In this document: positions 6,735 to 16,332 of the stretch, piece after piece | Numbering within the stretch: the first letter of the stretch is position 1 | Layout of the letters: the number at the start of each line of letters is the position of its first letter | Assembly: GCF_004364155.1 (NCBI RefSeq) | Contig: NZ_SOAZ01000026.1 | Span: forward strand, 1 to 41,716 | Origin: Fonticella tunisiensis | Lineage (GTDB): Bacteria > Bacillota > Clostridia > Clostridiales > Caloramatoraceae | Reading direction: 5' to 3' | Length of the DNA stretch: 41,716 nt | The notes under the pieces: model-generated | The model's database searches: none | Told to the model about the DNA's origin: nothing | The model's input: only the letters and a program-made list of their open reading frames with translations | Position numbers and translations under genes: made by a program

Positions 6735-7804
6735 CAGTTTTCAGCTCCTATTATAAGTTTTGACAGCCTGTTTAAATCCGCCTCCTCAATATCATCCGGT
6801 ACATTCTGGCCGGTTGATATATAGGAAACAGGCATATCGCTGTAATATATGGATGCTAAAATAGATCCATAAGAGTTCGTCTCATCAACTTTGGTAAGAA
6901 TTAGGCTATTATAATTTGTAACCTTATAATCCTCAATTATCCTTTTAAGATCCTTTTGCTTTGTTGTCATACTGAGTACAAGGTGTACAGTATCAGGGTT
7001 GATTTCATTTATAAAACTTCTTATTTCAGAAACCTGCATTGCATTTTTACTGTTTCTTCCTGTAGTATCTACAAGAATAACATCACAATCGCTCATTCTA
7101 TTAATTGCTTTTGATAGATCCCTGGCAGATATCACTACGTCAAAAGGGATTCCAAGGATTTCGCTGTATGTTTTTAGCTGTTCAACAGCTCCAATTCTAT
7201 AGGTATCTATAGTAATGAGTCCTACCTGTTTGTTCTTGTATAGGGTATAAAGACTTGCAAGCTTGGCTATTGTTGTAGTTTTTCCAACACCTGTAGGTCC
7301 AACAAGAACCTGAACTCTATTTGAAAAATTATTATTTATTTTAATCATTTCATTCAAAATATTTTTAAACTCCTTTTCATAATGGCTCACCGTAAGCTTT
7401 TTATCCCTGTTTTTTTCCCTTATCCTGCTAAAAATTACCTCAGCGATTTCCTCTGGAATATCGTTTTCTATTAACTTTAACTTAAATTTGCTTTTGCCTG
7501 TTTTTTTACCTTTACCGTATTCATATTTAGAAGGTATGTTTGGGGTTATTACACTTTGTAGCATTGTTTTAAGTTCTAAAATCTCATTCTGGAATAATTT
7601 ATTATGTTCTTCTAGTTCCTTATTTTTTTTGCTCCTATCGTCAACTGCTGCAGTTACTTCAAGCTTTCTTGGTTTAAATAAGCCCAGTGGCCCTTTTTGT
7701 TTTATTTTCCTCTGGCTTACAATTACTGCGTCACTTCCAAGCTCATACCTTATTTTAATCATTGCTTCATTCATATTATCAACGATATATCTTTTAATAA
7801 TCAT
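6734..7804 (-). CDS. flhF: SRP-type GTPase FlhF
   Basis: The 356-residue product has the FlhF N-terminal domain (MIIKRYIVDNMNEAM, ELGSDAVIVSQR), a basic, variable linker, and an SRP-family NG domain with G1 VGPTGVGKTTTIAKLA at about 167-182, GLITIDTYRIGAVEQL, DVILVDTTGR and a TKVD G4 motif. It recruits early basal-body parts to the site of assembly. It overlaps flhA by four bases (ATGA) and flhG by one base, a tight translationally coupled set. Regulation by FlhG is expected from the family. Confidence 0.95.
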   Translation of the reverse strand: MIIKRYIVDNMNEAMIKIRYELGSDAVIVSQRKIKQKGPLGLFKPRKLEVTAAVDDRSKKNKELEEHNKLFQNEILELKTMLQSVITPNIPSKYEYGKGKKTGKSKFKLKLIENDIPEEIAEVIFSRIREKNRDKKLTVSHYEKEFKNILNEMIKINNNFSNRVQVLVGPTGVGKTTTIAKLASLYTLYKNKQVGLITIDTYRIGAVEQLKTYSEILGIPFDVVISARDLSKAINRMSDCDVILVDTTGRNSKNAMQVSEIRSFINEINPDTVHLVLSMTTKQKDLKRIIEDYKVTNYNSLILTKVDETNSYGSILASIYYSDMPVSYISTGQNVPDDIEEADLNRLSKLIIGAEN

Positions 7805-9867
7805 TGTATTGTCACCATCCCTATTGTTTCTATTTGTACATCAGTTGGTATTTCATTCATTGACAATACAGTAATGTTAGGGAATACTATCTCCGTTAAT
7901 TTTCTAAAGGCAGGCCTTATTCTTGGAGAACAAAGGACAACTGCCTGTCTATTTACAAAGTCAGACATTTCTATGTTAGCCTGCAGAGATTCAAATATTT
8001 TTTTTGTTGTGTCCGGGTTAAGTGCAGGGTAAGACCCCTGGAAGGATTTTTGTATATTATCAGCTATTAACTGCTCTAATGATGGATGGAGAGTTAACAC
8101 CTTAATTACATTATTCTCATCCACAAGGTTTTTGCATATAATTCTTCCAAGGGCAAATCTTACGTATTCAGTGAGAAGTTCAATGTCCTTTGTGTTTACC
8201 GCATTATCTGCAAGGCTTTCAAGTATTGTTACAAGATCTCTTATAGGAACCCTTTCCTTTAAAAGATTTTGAAGTACCTTCTGAACTTCACCAATGCTCA
8301 AAAGGTTAGGAATGAGTTCTTCGACTACGGCACTATAGCTTTCTTTGATATTGTCAATCAGCATCTTTACTTCCTGTCTTCCAAGAAGTTCACTTGCGTG
8401 ATTTTTAATAATTTCAGTTAAATGAGTCACTAAAACGGTTGTAGGATCAACAACTGTTATTCCAATAAGTTCGGCATCCTCTTTTTTACTGTCTGGAATC
8501 CATACTGCAGGCAATCCAAAGGTAGGCTCTACAGTTTTTATCCCATCGATTCCAATACCCTCTCCAGTGGCATCAATTGCAAGATAGTGATTGCATAGTA
8601 TGTTTCCCTTGGCAACAACAGTTCCCTTTATCTTTATGCAGTATTCATTTGTAGCAAGCTGAAGATTATCCCTTATTCTTATAGGCTGTACTATAATCCC
8701 CATTTCAACTGCACACTGCCTTCTAACGCCTGCAATTCTATCCAGCAAATCTCCTCCTGAAGATACATCAGCAAGAGGAATAAGCCCATAGCCAATTTCA
8801 ATTTCAAGAGGTTCAACAATTAGAAGATTTAACACGTTTTCCGGTTCTCTGTTTTCAACAGGCACCTCTCCCGTGTCTGCAGCAACCTCTTCATCGAATT
8901 TATTCCTATCTTCCTTGATTAAAATATATGCTGACACGGCGGCTGCTGCAGACATCATAAGAAATACAAGTGATGGCAGCGAAGGTATTGCAGCTAAAAG
9001 AAGCATTATGCCGCTTGCTATTGCAAGAACCTTTGGATAAAAGGTTATTTGCCTTGATAGTTCTTCTCCAAGATTGGTATCGCTTGCGGACCTTGTAACT
9101 ATTATACCTGAAGCAGTAGATATCAAAAGTGCCGGTATCTGGCTTACAAGCCCATCCCCAACTGTAAGAAGAGCATAGGTCTTTAAGGCATCCATTGCAG
9201 ACATTCCGTGTGATAATATTCCAATAATAATACCGCCTACGATGTTTATAATAACTATAACTATACCTGCAATGGCATCTCCTTTAACAAATTTGCTGGC
9301 ACCATCCATGGAACCGTAAAAATCAGCTTCCTGCTGAAGCTTTTTTCTCCTTAGCTTTGCTTCTTCCTCTGTTATTATTCCAGCATTTAAGTCGGCATCT
9401 ATGCTCATCTGCTTTCTAGGCATTGCATCAAGCGTAAACCTTGCTCCAACCTCCGCAACTCTTCCTGCGCCATTTGTTATAACCACAAACTGTATTACGA
9501 CTATTATAATGAACAGTATAAATCCAACAACATAGTTTCCTCCAACGACGAAGTTACCAAAGGCCTTTATGATTTCTCCAGCCGCTGCCTGGCTCAAAAT
9601 AAGCCTTGTTGAAGATATATTAAGCCCAAGTCTGAAAAGTGTTGTAATAAGAAGCAACGTAGGAAATACAGAAAATTCAAGTACTTCAGTTGTGAACATG
9701 GTAAGTAGCATTATTACCAATGAAAGAGTCAAATTAAATGCTAATAATATATCAAGCAGCCATGCTGGCAGAGGAATTATAATCATTAAAACAATCATGA
9801 TAACCATGATCGCAACTATAATATCCATATTATTTTTTATAGCAGAACCTGTTTTATCTTTTGCCAT
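7801..9867 (-). CDS. flhA: Flagellar export apparatus protein FlhA
   Basis: The product is 688 residues from the ATG at 9867, which has AGGAGGAAG six bases upstream; an earlier ATG (9882) overlapping the fliR-flhB stop would add five residues. About eight membrane segments occupy residues 15-320, with the FHIPEP-family signature (RFTLDAMPRKQMSIDADL) between segments. The cytoplasmic domain (about 345-688) forms the nonameric ring that receives chaperone-substrate complexes. It is a core part of the proton-driven export gate with FliPQR and FlhB. Confidence 0.96.
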   Translation of the reverse strand: MAKDKTGSAIKNNMDIIVAIMVIMIVLMIIIPLPAWLLDILLAFNLTLSLVIMLLTMFTTEVLEFSVFPTLLLITTLFRLGLNISSTRLILSQAAAGEIIKAFGNFVVGGNYVVGFILFIIIVVIQFVVITNGAGRVAEVGARFTLDAMPRKQMSIDADLNAGIITEEEAKLRRKKLQQEADFYGSMDGASKFVKGDAIAGIVIVIINIVGGIIIGILSHGMSAMDALKTYALLTVGDGLVSQIPALLISTASGIIVTRSASDTNLGEELSRQITFYPKVLAIASGIMLLLAAIPSLPSLVFLMMSAAAAVSAYILIKEDRNKFDEEVAADTGEVPVENREPENVLNLLIVEPLEIEIGYGLIPLADVSSGGDLLDRIAGVRRQCAVEMGIIVQPIRIRDNLQLATNEYCIKIKGTVVAKGNILCNHYLAIDATGEGIGIDGIKTVEPTFGLPAVWIPDSKKEDAELIGITVVDPTTVLVTHLTEIIKNHASELLGRQEVKMLIDNIKESYSAVVEELIPNLLSIGEVQKVLQNLLKERVPIRDLVTILESLADNAVNTKDIELLTEYVRFALGRIICKNLVDENNVIKVLTLHPSLEQLIADNIQKSFQGSYPALNPDTTKKIFESLQANIEMSDFVNRQAVVLCSPRIRPAFRKLTEIVFPNITVLSMNEIPTDVQIETIGMVTIQ

Positions 9868-9878
9868 TAACTTCCTCC

Positions 9879-11696
9879 TCATGCTCTTTTAAGACTGTAA
9901 ACATAAGCAATTATTTCAGCAACTGCCTGGTAAAGTTCAACAGGCACTTCTTCATCTATATTAACTCTGGCATATAAAGTTCTTGCCAGTGATTTGTTTT
10001 CAACCACAGGGACATCATTTCCCTTTGCTATTTCCTTTATTTTTAAGGCGATTAAATCCATACCCTTAGCCACAACCCTGGGTGCTCTATCAACACCACT
10101 TTCATATTTTAGCGCCACAGCAAAATGGGTTGGGTTTGTAACCACAACAGTGGCTTTTGGAACCTCATGCATCATTCTCTTCATAGCCATCTCACGCTGC
10201 TTCTGTCTTATTCGTGATTTAATCTGAGGATCGCCTTCTGACTGTTTTAGTTCTTCTCTTATTTCCTGCTTTGTCATTCTCAGATCCTTTTTGTATTGCC
10301 TCTTTTGAAAAATATAATCCGTAATTCCTATAATAAACATGATTATAACTGATCTAATGAGCTGGCTGTCCATAATATTTTTAACAAATCTGTAAAGCCC
10401 CCTGGGATTTAGATCCGATGTTTTTAATATTTCATTAAAATTGTCCTTTACAAATCGAAAGGATATATAGCTTAAAACTGAAATTTTACCCAGGGATTTA
10501 AAAAGTTCAACAAAAGCCCTCTTTGAATAAAAATGTTTAATGCCTTCTATTAGATTGAACTTTTTTAAATCAGGCTTTAAACCTTCAGTTGTATATAAAA
10601 ATCCGGTTTGAAGGATGTTGCCAATTATTCCTAAAAGCATAACGGTTAATATTACTGGCAAAGCTGCAATTAACCCGTTTTTTATCATATATATTAAAAT
10701 ATTAAACACATTTCCTGAAGTTAAATCTGATTTATTAACGTATTTAAAGCTGTCAATAATAAATAGCCTTCCATTTGTATAGTATTGATTTCCAAAAAGA
10801 ATCAAAATAACTGCAATACCTAACAACACTACAGATGAAGTTAAGTCTATGCTTTTAGCAACCAGTCCTTTTTTTCTTGCATCCTGCAGCTTTTTATAGG
10901 TTGGCTCCTCCGTCTTATCATCAGCCATAAGCATTATAAAAGGAAATACGTTAAAGAACTTAAGAAGATTGGTATAGATACTTTCAAAGGATTTTATATA
11001 AATATGGGTTAGCCCTGGTAAGACAGCTGATACTGCAAGAAGCCCAATAAGTACTTTAAGAGGCATTCCAAGTATAAATATATTAAGTTGAGGTACAGTT
11101 CGGGCAATAAGCCCCATGGTAAAATCAGTTACAAATAAGATGATTACTATTGGCGCCGAAAGTTGTATTGCAAGATAAAAGCTATTTGAAAAAATATCGG
11201 TAGTGGCTAAGAAAACATTTGAATTTGCACTGTAAGTTCCTACAGGTATAACATCAAAACTCTTTATAACTGCCGATAATATAATATGATGAAAATTGAA
11301 TACTAAAAAAAGTACCAATGCAAACCAGTTGAAAAACCTTTCAAGGGGTGTAGAGTTTCCTGCAGTTGAAGGGTCATAATACTGCGACATGGAAAATCCA
11401 ATATGGAAATCCATAAGCTGTGCAGAAACCCTCACTGCGTTGAATATAAAAGTTGAAATGTAACCTATGGACACCCCTATAAATAGTTCCTTTCCCACAT
11501 ATAAGGATAAACTAAACCAGTTAGATGGCAGTGATATTTGAGTACTGACTGAAGCTGCTATCAAGGAGCTTATAACAAGAGATAAACCAACCTTTATATA
11601 GACTGGTATGTGCCTTAAAGAAAATACCGGTGATGTAACAAGCATTGCAACAATTCTTACTGAAATCAGGGAAAAAATAAGAAAATCCTTCTGCAT
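9879..11696 (-). CDS. fliR/flhB: Fused flagellar export protein FliR-FlhB
   Basis: One uninterrupted 605-residue frame carries FliR (about 1-250; membrane segments, MDFHIGFSM, ARTVPQLNIFILGMP) joined directly to FlhB (about 255-605; KTEEPTYKKLQDARKKG, four membrane segments, cytoplasmic tail). The FlhB autocleavage site NPTH is intact at residues 521-524. FliR is part of the FliPQR export pore and FlhB the substrate-specificity switch, so the fusion ties the two at fixed 1:1 ratio. Such FliR-FlhB fusions are known in clostridia. No internal stop or frameshift is seen. Confidence 0.95.
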   Translation of the reverse strand: MQKDFLIFSLISVRIVAMLVTSPVFSLRHIPVYIKVGLSLVISSLIAASVSTQISLPSNWFSLSLYVGKELFIGVSIGYISTFIFNAVRVSAQLMDFHIGFSMSQYYDPSTAGNSTPLERFFNWFALVLFLVFNFHHIILSAVIKSFDVIPVGTYSANSNVFLATTDIFSNSFYLAIQLSAPIVIILFVTDFTMGLIARTVPQLNIFILGMPLKVLIGLLAVSAVLPGLTHIYIKSFESIYTNLLKFFNVFPFIMLMADDKTEEPTYKKLQDARKKGLVAKSIDLTSSVVLLGIAVILILFGNQYYTNGRLFIIDSFKYVNKSDLTSGNVFNILIYMIKNGLIAALPVILTVMLLGIIGNILQTGFLYTTEGLKPDLKKFNLIEGIKHFYSKRAFVELFKSLGKISVLSYISFRFVKDNFNEILKTSDLNPRGLYRFVKNIMDSQLIRSVIIMFIIGITDYIFQKRQYKKDLRMTKQEIREELKQSEGDPQIKSRIRQKQREMAMKRMMHEVPKATVVVTNPTHFAVALKYESGVDRAPRVVAKGMDLIALKIKEIAKGNDVPVVENKSLARTLYARVNIDEEVPVELYQAVAEIIAYVYSLKRA

Positions 11697-11704
11697 CCTA
11701 CCAC

Positions 11705-11974
11705 CTATCTAACTATCGAAGTAATGTTTGTCAGCATTACCTGAGTAAAATATACAAGCTTTTTAAGCATCCATGGACCAAGAACAAGCATTATTACAAT
11801 AATGGCTATCATTTTAGGCACAAAGGTTAAAGTTTGTTCCTGTATTTGTGTTGCAGCCTGGAATATACTAATTATAAGCCCTACAACCATTGATACTATA
11901 AGTATTGGAGCTGCAACTGTAAGTGCTGTAACTATGGCTTCCTTTCCAATGGAGAGGATAAATGTTTCAGACAT
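11705..11974 (-). CDS. fliQ: Flagellar export protein FliQ
   Basis: From the ATG at 11974, preceded by GTAGGAGTGATT, the product has 89 residues, the usual FliQ length. Two long membrane helices (about 15-40 and 50-75) carry the family pattern VAAPILIVSMVVGLIISIFQAATQIQEQTL. FliQ packs around the FliP-FliR pore of the export gate. The longer frame start at 12001 would overlap fliP and lacks a ribosome binding site. Confidence 0.95.
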   Translation of the reverse strand: MSETFILSIGKEAIVTALTVAAPILIVSMVVGLIISIFQAATQIQEQTLTFVPKMIAIIVIMLVLGPWMLKKLVYFTQVMLTNITSIVR

Positions 11975-11984
11975 ATAATCACTC

Positions 11985-12755
11985 CTACATAAAGCTTTCA
12001 ATGAGGGACTTTACCACAAGATGCCATCCATCTGCAAGTACAAACAGCATTATTTTAAAGGGTAGAGAAATAGTAACCGGTGGAAGCATAAACATACCCA
12101 TGGACATGAGCACACTTGCAACTACCATATCTATTACAATAAAGGGAATAAATATTAAAAATCCCATTTGAAATGCTGTTTTAAGCTCGCTTATAACAAA
12201 GGCTGGTATCAGTACATTAAATGGTACTGCGTATCTGTCATCTGGTTTGTCCATCTTAGCCGCATTATAAAATAAGGCGATGTCCTTCTCTCTGGTTTGA
12301 TTTAACATAAAATCCTTTATAGGTTTACTTCCAATTTCAATAGCCTTTTCCTGGCTTATCTCTCCATTTAAATAGGGCTGAATAGCCTTGGAATTAACCT
12401 GATTATAGACTGGTGCCATAATAAAAAATGTCAAAAATAGGGCTGTTGCAATCAGTACTTGGTTTGGAGGGGATTGCTGTGTGGAAAGAGCATTCCTAAC
12501 AAATCCAAGTACAACTATAATCCTTGTAAAGGAAGTCATTAGAAGTATGATTGAAGGAATAAAAGTTAATGAAGTGAAGAGTAACAAAAGTTTAATGTTG
12601 TCAACATACTCCTTCGGATTTTTTGCCCCATCAACGGATAAAGATACCTTCGGTATCTGTATATTTTCAAGAGGGGACGCAGAGGCTGGCAAAACTGCAA
12701 TTCCAAGTATAATAAGAGTAAGAACTATAATTCTTCTATTAATTTTCATCATCAT
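11985..12755 (-). CDS. fliP: Flagellar export protein FliP
   Basis: The 256-residue product has a cleavable N-terminal signal (RRIIVLTLIILGIAVLPASA) and the FliP core: MTSFTRIIVVLGFVRNAL, QSPPNQVLIATALFLTFFIMAP and a C-terminal pair of helices with FIVIDMVVASVLMSMGM. It forms the central pore of the export gate. Three ATG codons in a row start the frame, right after AGAGGAAAG, so the exact first residue is uncertain by two. It overlaps fliO by 17 bases. Confidence 0.95.
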   Translation of the reverse strand: MMMKINRRIIVLTLIILGIAVLPASASPLENIQIPKVSLSVDGAKNPKEYVDNIKLLLLFTSLTFIPSIILLMTSFTRIIVVLGFVRNALSTQQSPPNQVLIATALFLTFFIMAPVYNQVNSKAIQPYLNGEISQEKAIEIGSKPIKDFMLNQTREKDIALFYNAAKMDKPDDRYAVPFNVLIPAFVISELKTAFQMGFLIFIPFIVIDMVVASVLMSMGMFMLPPVTISLPFKIMLFVLADGWHLVVKSLIESFM

Positions 12756-13098
12756 CTTTCCTCTTTCTAATGTTTAGCTTTGATAGTTGGTTTAATAAAA
12801 AATCGCTGTTTACGGTTCTGCCTCCCTGATAGTTTTTTAAAATTTCTTCATCAAGTTCCATTAATATTTGTGCTCCATTTTCCCCATTAGTCATAAGATA
12901 AGGTTTTCCCTTCACTGTTACAACAGCAAGAAAAGTATTCTGAGAAAGTGGAACACGTTCGTATACTTTAATTATTCTACCGCTATTAAACCTTTCCGCA
13001 TATCTACTTCCATACTTCAAAGTAATATATATTAGTAACAGAATTGCTGGAAGAAGGAATATAAGTTTAAGTACTTCTATTAAAAAATTGCCATCCAT
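12739..13098 (-). CDS. fliO: Flagellar biosynthesis protein FliO (FliZ)
   Basis: The 119-residue product has one N-terminal membrane helix (LIEVLKLIFLLPAILLLIYITL) and a small cytoplasmic domain with IIKVYERVPLSQNTFLAVVTVKGKPYLM, the FliO/FliZ pattern. FliO helps assemble the FliP ring. Its place between fliL and fliP is the normal one, and the 17-base overlap with fliP suggests coupling. Confidence 0.88.
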   Translation of the reverse strand: MDGNFLIEVLKLIFLLPAILLLIYITLKYGSRYAERFNSGRIIKVYERVPLSQNTFLAVVTVKGKPYLMTNGENGAQILMELDEEILKNYQGGRTVNSDFLLNQLSKLNIRKRKDDDEN

Positions 13099-13111
13099 TA
13101 AACCACCCTAT

Positions 13112-13570
13112 CTACTGTATTATAAAATCGTTTAAATAAACGTTTGTGATCTTTCCTTCATCTAACAATGTGTTAATCTGGTCTGTAAGTTCTTTTTTAA
13201 TCTTATCCAGGTATTGTACATTGAAGTTCTCTGATGTTTTCTTACCTAATGTTACTGAAATCTTTTCTTTTATTTGAGGCATCTTGTTGTTTACTTCTTT
13301 TTCAATTTTTTTGGCTTCTGTGTCCGAATATGCCAAATACACCTCAGTTTTTAGATATTTAGTTTCATTTTCATCGGCAAGGTTCACAATAAACTCACCC
13401 AATGCCAGCGTTTTTTCAGCAATGTTTTTAGATGAATTCGTATTTTGAGTTGAAGCCCCAGGTTTAATAAAAAAATAATAACTAAAAAAAGCTGAAATAG
13501 ATATTAAAATTGCTATTATCAATACAAGTAAAATTATTAATAGCTTATTTGATCCTTTACCTTCACTCAT
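13112..13570 (-). CDS. fliL: Flagellar basal body-associated protein FliL
   Basis: The 152-residue product has a single N-terminal membrane helix (LLIILLVLIIAILISISAFFSYYFF) and a periplasm-side (outer-face) stomatin-like FliL domain with LGEFIVNLAD and YLKTEVYLAYSD. FliL surrounds and stabilises the MotAB stator. Its start overlaps the motB stop by one base, which fits joint expression with the stator. Confidence 0.92.
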   Translation of the reverse strand: MSEGKGSNKLLIILLVLIIAILISISAFFSYYFFIKPGASTQNTNSSKNIAEKTLALGEFIVNLADENETKYLKTEVYLAYSDTEAKKIEKEVNNKMPQIKEKISVTLGKKTSENFNVQYLDKIKKELTDQINTLLDEGKITNVYLNDFIIQ

Positions 13571-14319
13571 TACTGATTACTCTCCTTTTTAGATGAAACG
13601 ATAAGAATATTTACCCTTCTGTTTTTTTGCCTTCCCTCAGGAGTACTGTTGTCTGCAATGGGTCTGTATTCTCCGGCTCCAACAGCATAAAATTTAGTAG
13701 GATCAAGTTCCTTTACTTCTGTAAGATAACGAACCACCTTAACAGCCCTATCCATTGAAAGTTCCCAGTTGCTTTGATAAAATCCTTTATTCATTTTAAC
13801 GTTATCCGTATGGCCCTCAACCATAATTTCGTTTGGAAATTTAACTAATAGATCAGAGATCTTATCGAGAACAAGCCGACTCTCTGGCTTGATATCCGCC
13901 TTTCCTGAGTCAAACAATATCTTCTCCTGAAGTTCAATAATGACCCCTCGAATATCCTCTTTAACTGAAACTTTAGTATCCAGATTATTTTCCTTTATGT
14001 AGCTGATAACATCACCATAAATTTTCTTTGTTTCCTCGTCTATTTGTTCTATCTTTGCATTTCCAGCATCTTTCTTTTTTTCACCAGGATTTTCATTGAC
14101 AGGTATAGGTCCTATATTTCCTCCATCGGTTATTATACCAGAATTCCCTCCCAGGGCGCGGGATAAAGATAATGCAATCTGTTTAAATTTTACTGCGTCA
14201 ATGCTTGAAAAAGCATAGAGGAGTACGAAGAAGGTTAAAAGCAGCGTCATAAGGTCTGCGTAGGTTGTAAGCCATTCCCCTCCACCTGATTCACTCCTCT
14301 TCCTGCCGCGCCTACTCAT
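13570..14319 (-). CDS. motB: Flagellar motor stator protein MotB
   Basis: The 249-residue product has a short basic N-terminus, one membrane helix with the proton-carrying aspartate (TYADLMTLLL, D22), a plug/linker rich in G, N and K, and an OmpA-like peptidoglycan-binding domain (about 125-245) with VEGHTDN and NRRVNILI. It anchors the MotA ring to the wall. The gene overlaps motA by eight bases. The membrane aspartate and hydrophobic pattern fit proton use, but ion choice cannot be decided with certainty. Confidence 0.95.
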   Translation of the reverse strand: MSRRGRKRSESGGGEWLTTYADLMTLLLTFFVLLYAFSSIDAVKFKQIALSLSRALGGNSGIITDGGNIGPIPVNENPGEKKKDAGNAKIEQIDEETKKIYGDVISYIKENNLDTKVSVKEDIRGVIIELQEKILFDSGKADIKPESRLVLDKISDLLVKFPNEIMVEGHTDNVKMNKGFYQSNWELSMDRAVKVVRYLTEVKELDPTKFYAVGAGEYRPIADNSTPEGRQKNRRVNILIVSSKKESNQ

Positions 14320-15139
14320 TTCCAGTCACCACTTTTCCGGAGGTAGATTCGTAAGACATTTTTAATCTTTCCGCAGGTGAGAGGTATGTCCTTAACTTGT
14401 CGCCTACTATTCTTGGATTTACACCCGACTGTATTGCCAGAATACCCTCAAGCATCATCTCCCTTCTATCTGCCTCCTGGGCACTCTTATCCTCAAGCTT
14501 ATTTGCAAGTGGTGTAAAAATGAAGTTAGCCATAACCGCGCCATAAAAGGATGTAATAAGTGAAACTGCCATAGCTGGCCCCAATTTACTCTGATCTTGA
14601 AGTTGTGCCAGCATCTGAATCAAGCCAATCAGTGTACCAATCATACCATATGCTGGTGCAAGGTTTGCCCATGTTTTTAAAACAGCTATACCGTTTTGAT
14701 GTCGTTTTTCCATTTCACTTATTTCTAATTCCAGTATTTCTCTTATTGTTTCAGGCTCAATACCGTCAACCACCATCTGAATACCATTTCTGAGAAATTC
14801 ATCTTCTATGCTTTCAATCTGGTCTTCAAGGGACAGCAATCCTTCCCTTCTTGCTTTTTTAGATAATAGAGTGAACCTTTCAATTATCTCTGAAGCAGAA
14901 GCCTGCTTTTCTAGAAAAGCATTCTTTAAAGTGGCTGGCAGCTTCTTTAATGTAGAAAGTGGATAGGCAATAAACAAAGTAAAGAATGAGCCAAAAACAG
15001 TTATAAAAATTGATGGCGGGTCCCAGAAGAGTCTTAAACCGGAAAAATTTAATTTACCATTGCTGAATGTCATTCCCAAAATAATCGCAACAGCACCAAG
15101 TACTATGCCTACAACTGTTGAAAAATCCTTTTTATTCAT
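14312..15139 (-). CDS. motA: Flagellar motor stator protein MotA
   Basis: Starting at the ATG at 15139, which has GGAGGTACGAA directly before it, the product has 275 residues and four membrane segments (about 6-25, 35-55, 150-170, 183-205). The cytoplasmic loop has charged residues that touch FliG, and PAYGMIGTLIGLIQML is the MotA/ExbB proton-channel signature. The start overlaps the flbD end by eight bases. With MotB it forms the torque-producing stator. Confidence 0.95.
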   Translation of the reverse strand: MNKKDFSTVVGIVLGAVAIILGMTFSNGKLNFSGLRLFWDPPSIFITVFGSFFTLFIAYPLSTLKKLPATLKNAFLEKQASASEIIERFTLLSKKARREGLLSLEDQIESIEDEFLRNGIQMVVDGIEPETIREILELEISEMEKRHQNGIAVLKTWANLAPAYGMIGTLIGLIQMLAQLQDQSKLGPAMAVSLITSFYGAVMANFIFTPLANKLEDKSAQEADRREMMLEGILAIQSGVNPRIVGDKLRTYLSPAERLKMSYESTSGKVVTGNE

Positions 15140-15338
15140 TTCGTACCTCCGAATCGTAATACATATACTGTTTTCTAAACTCAACTATTCTTCTGATTAT
15201 AACTTCGGGTGGTTCTAAGACGACGAATTTTTTACCTGTAGTTAATGTAATTACTGTATCGGGCGTTACCTCCAGTTTTTCAATTAAATCACAGTTTAAA
15301 TAAAATTCTTTATTGTTCAATCCTGTTAATTTGATCAT
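15132..15338 (-). CDS. flbD: FlbD family flagellar protein
   Basis: A 68-residue protein with the FlbD (SwrD) pattern: MIKLTGLNNKEFYLN, IEKLEVTPDTVITLTTGKKFVV and a C-terminal VIIRRIVEFRK helix. In Bacillus the orthologue SwrD raises motor torque, apparently through stator function, which fits its place right before motA. It overlaps motA by eight bases and follows flgE by 13. Confidence 0.92.
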   Translation of the reverse strand: MIKLTGLNNKEFYLNCDLIEKLEVTPDTVITLTTGKKFVVLEPPEVIIRRIVEFRKQYMYYDSEVRNE

Positions 15339-15351
15339 ATATTATACTCCA

Positions 15352-16263
15352 TCATCTCTTAAGATTTAAAAGTTCCTGAAGCATTTCATCAGAGGTAGTT
15401 ATTGTTCGCGAATTGGCCTGGAATGCTCTGCTTGTAATTATCATATCAGTGAATTCGTTAGCGAGGTCAACGTTTGACATTTCAAGCATCTCCTGCTGAA
15501 TATTGCCATATCCAGATGAAGCTGCCGTACCGTAAACAGGATCACCTGAGTTTAATGAAGCCATGTAAGTATTACCGCCCATTTTGGTAAGCCCTGCAGT
15601 GTTCTGAAATGCAGCAAGGATGATTTGTCCAACTTTTACGGTCTTATCTCCATATACAGCTCTTATTGTACCATCACTTTCTACTCCAAAGCTTGTTATT
15701 TTTACAGTATTTCCTCCAACGGTTGCTTCAAGAGGGATAATGATATTTTTAAGATCACTGGATGTTGTTGTATTATCAAAGGTACCTGGATCAGGGGTTA
15801 AATTCTCACCTGAATCAGCATCGAAGGTTCCACTTCCAATGTTGTCATTTACAGCGCCCATAACATGATAACCTTCTGAAGTAATTAAATTACCGTCTTT
15901 ATCCAGTGTAAAGGAACCATCCCTTGTAAATCTTGTTTCATTTCCGTCAGACACAACAAAGAATCCATTGCCTTCTATTGCAAGGTCAGATGCCCTTCCA
16001 GTTGGTTGAAGACCTCCCTGAGTCATATTAGTGTCGATGCCTGCAACAGCAACTCCTAAACCCACCTGCTTGGGGTTAGCCCCGCCTCTTCCCTCTGAAG
16101 GTGCGTTGGCGCTTTGTATCGTCTGACTGAGCATGTCCTTAAAATTAACCCTTCCTGACTTAAAAGCAGTTGTATTTACATTTGCGATGTTGTTACCTAT
16201 AACGTCCATTTTTGTTTGATTGCTTTTCATTCCGGTTACTCCTGAAAATAACGATCTTAACAT
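15352..16263 (-). CDS. flgE: Flagellar hook protein FlgE
   Basis: The 303-residue product has the hook-family N-terminus (LRSLFSGVTGMKSNQ, NNIANVNTTAFKSGRVNF), the AIEGNGFFVV and FTRDGSFTLDKDGNL blocks, and the C-terminal helix EMSNVDLANEFTDMIITSRAFQAN. It is at the short end for FlgE, but its place after flgD and fliK fits hook rather than rod. AGGAGG lies eight to ten bases before the ATG. Hook length is expected to be set by FliK, encoded just upstream. Confidence 0.9.
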   Translation of the reverse strand: MLRSLFSGVTGMKSNQTKMDVIGNNIANVNTTAFKSGRVNFKDMLSQTIQSANAPSEGRGGANPKQVGLGVAVAGIDTNMTQGGLQPTGRASDLAIEGNGFFVVSDGNETRFTRDGSFTLDKDGNLITSEGYHVMGAVNDNIGSGTFDADSGENLTPDPGTFDNTTTSSDLKNIIIPLEATVGGNTVKITSFGVESDGTIRAVYGDKTVKVGQIILAAFQNTAGLTKMGGNTYMASLNSGDPVYGTAASSGYGNIQQEMLEMSNVDLANEFTDMIITSRAFQANSRTITTSDEMLQELLNLKR

Positions 16264-16332
16264 TTATTTAAACCTCCTAATTTCCAATCTATTTTAAATT
16301 TAAAAGCTGCTTCATGGCTATGATTATTAATT

